A stretch of DNA of 64,000 nucleotides, taken from assembly GCF_041261225.1 (NCBI RefSeq), contig NZ_JBGCCN010000003.1, positions 62,001-126,000 on the forward strand, in the 5' to 3' direction. The notes under the pieces were generated by a model, which ran no database searches, had not been told where the DNA came from, and was given only the letters and a program-made list of their open reading frames with translations. The position numbers and the translations under genes were made by a program. Positions 63,556 to 64,000 of the stretch are shown one piece after another. This stretch comes from Streptomyces sp. V4I8 (GTDB lineage Bacteria; Actinomycetota; Actinomycetes; Streptomycetales; Streptomycetaceae). Each line of letters opens with the position of its first letter. Position 1 is the first letter of the stretch.

Positions 63556-64000
63556 TCACGGATGGCGGCGTCTGAGGTGGGCCATGAGGATGACGCGGTG
63601 GCGGAGAAGCGGGATGCCTGCGCGGCCCGCCATGATCCTTTTCTGGAGTTTCAGATCCGTGATGCGGCCTTCGTTGACGCCGGAGTTGAACGGGGTGGTG
63701 ATGCCCTGCACGACCGCGGGCTGGTCCTCGCGGATCGCCGTGGCCAGGCTGGCCAGGGCCGGAAGGCGCGAGGTTGTGAGTTTCTCAAGCCAGTCCGGCA
63801 GCGGAGTGGCGTCGCGGGCATCGAGCATGGCAGCGAACTCGCGGACCAGGTCATGGGTGCGGTCCAGCTCCGGGCAGGCGGCGCGGATTCGTTGCAGCCG
63901 CTCGGTGTCGTGCAGGCCGCGCCGGGCTGGTGCGGCGGTGATCCAGCGGGCAACTTCTCGTGGTGAGGGCGGCCGCTCGCGGGGTGTGTCGATCGGGGCG
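63556..64000 (-). pseudogene. ISL3-family transposase, C-terminal part, runs off the window
   Basis: Minus-strand frame from the window edge: EVARWITAAPARRGLHDTER, AAMLDARDATPLPDWLEKL, ITTPFNSGVNEGRITDLKLQKRIMAGRAG (runs ITTPFNSGVNEGRI and DLKLQKRIMAGRAG). The Glu in NSGVNEGRI is the catalytic one of the family. Whether the gene is complete beyond 64000 cannot be seen. Confidence 0.75.

Overview
The window looks like a chromosome-arm or other accessory region of a Streptomyces or close relative. GC is high with strong third-position bias, starts are often GTG, genes overlap as ATGA or GTGA, rare TTA (bldA-type) codons occur, and the families (Lsr2 relic, Tad pilus, DUF6197, XRE/TPR regulator, ISKra4, IS21, IS6, ISL3) are typical of actinomycetes. 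No tRNA, rRNA or CRISPR array was seen. Insertion sequences and broken genes are abundant.

Layout. 1-17400 holds three secreted matrixin-type metalloproteases and one secreted trypsin-like protease with very long low-complexity tails. The tails share unusual Trp/Gly-rich modules. IS5, IS6, IS3 and IS21 pieces lie between these genes. 18000-21400 has a chimeric broken transposase, an RHH/PIN toxin-antitoxin pair, an Lsr2 relic and an intact IS6-family element that cut off an MFS transporter. 22430-25740 is a tight five-gene operon on the minus strand: a 45-residue peptide, a JmjC-type oxygenase, an aldo/keto reductase, an APH-like kinase and a small zinc ribbon. It resembles a peptide-modification (RiPP-like) operon that I cannot assign to a known class. 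Next to it are an anti-sigma-type ATPase gene with a frameshift, a small membrane protein, a divergent HTH/TPR regulator and a GNAT acetyltransferase.

29600-42530 is a Tad/Flp-type pilus locus on the minus strand: prepilin peptidase, LysM-BTAD membrane protein, three TadE/G-like pseudopilins, a small pilin-like protein, TadC, TadB, TadA, TadZ, an SAF-domain protein and a receptor-like gene. TadA is frameshifted. The receptor gene is frameshifted and fused in frame to the SAF gene, so the locus is decaying or carries sequence errors. 43400-48400 is an ISKra4 element beside remnants of an integrative element (FtsK gamma domain, DUF6197 and a truncated DUF6197 copy, small membrane proteins).

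49050-57350 is a complete-looking daptide-type RiPP cluster: recognition protein, methyltransferase, class III aminotransferase, iron-ADH-type dehydrogenase, two precursors ending in Thr, an ABC exporter and an M50 protease. From family knowledge, the C-terminal Thr would be oxidatively decarboxylated, transaminated and N-dimethylated, the leader removed and the product exported. TTA codons in the first and last biosynthetic genes suggest bldA control. The secreted proteases and a nearby secreted peptide also carry TTA codons. 57400-60600 is a nest of IS elements beside a relic of the protease tail. It is followed by a secreted GH29-like hydrolase with three DUF5648-like repeats, a PNPOx-family relic and an ISL3 transposase running off the window.
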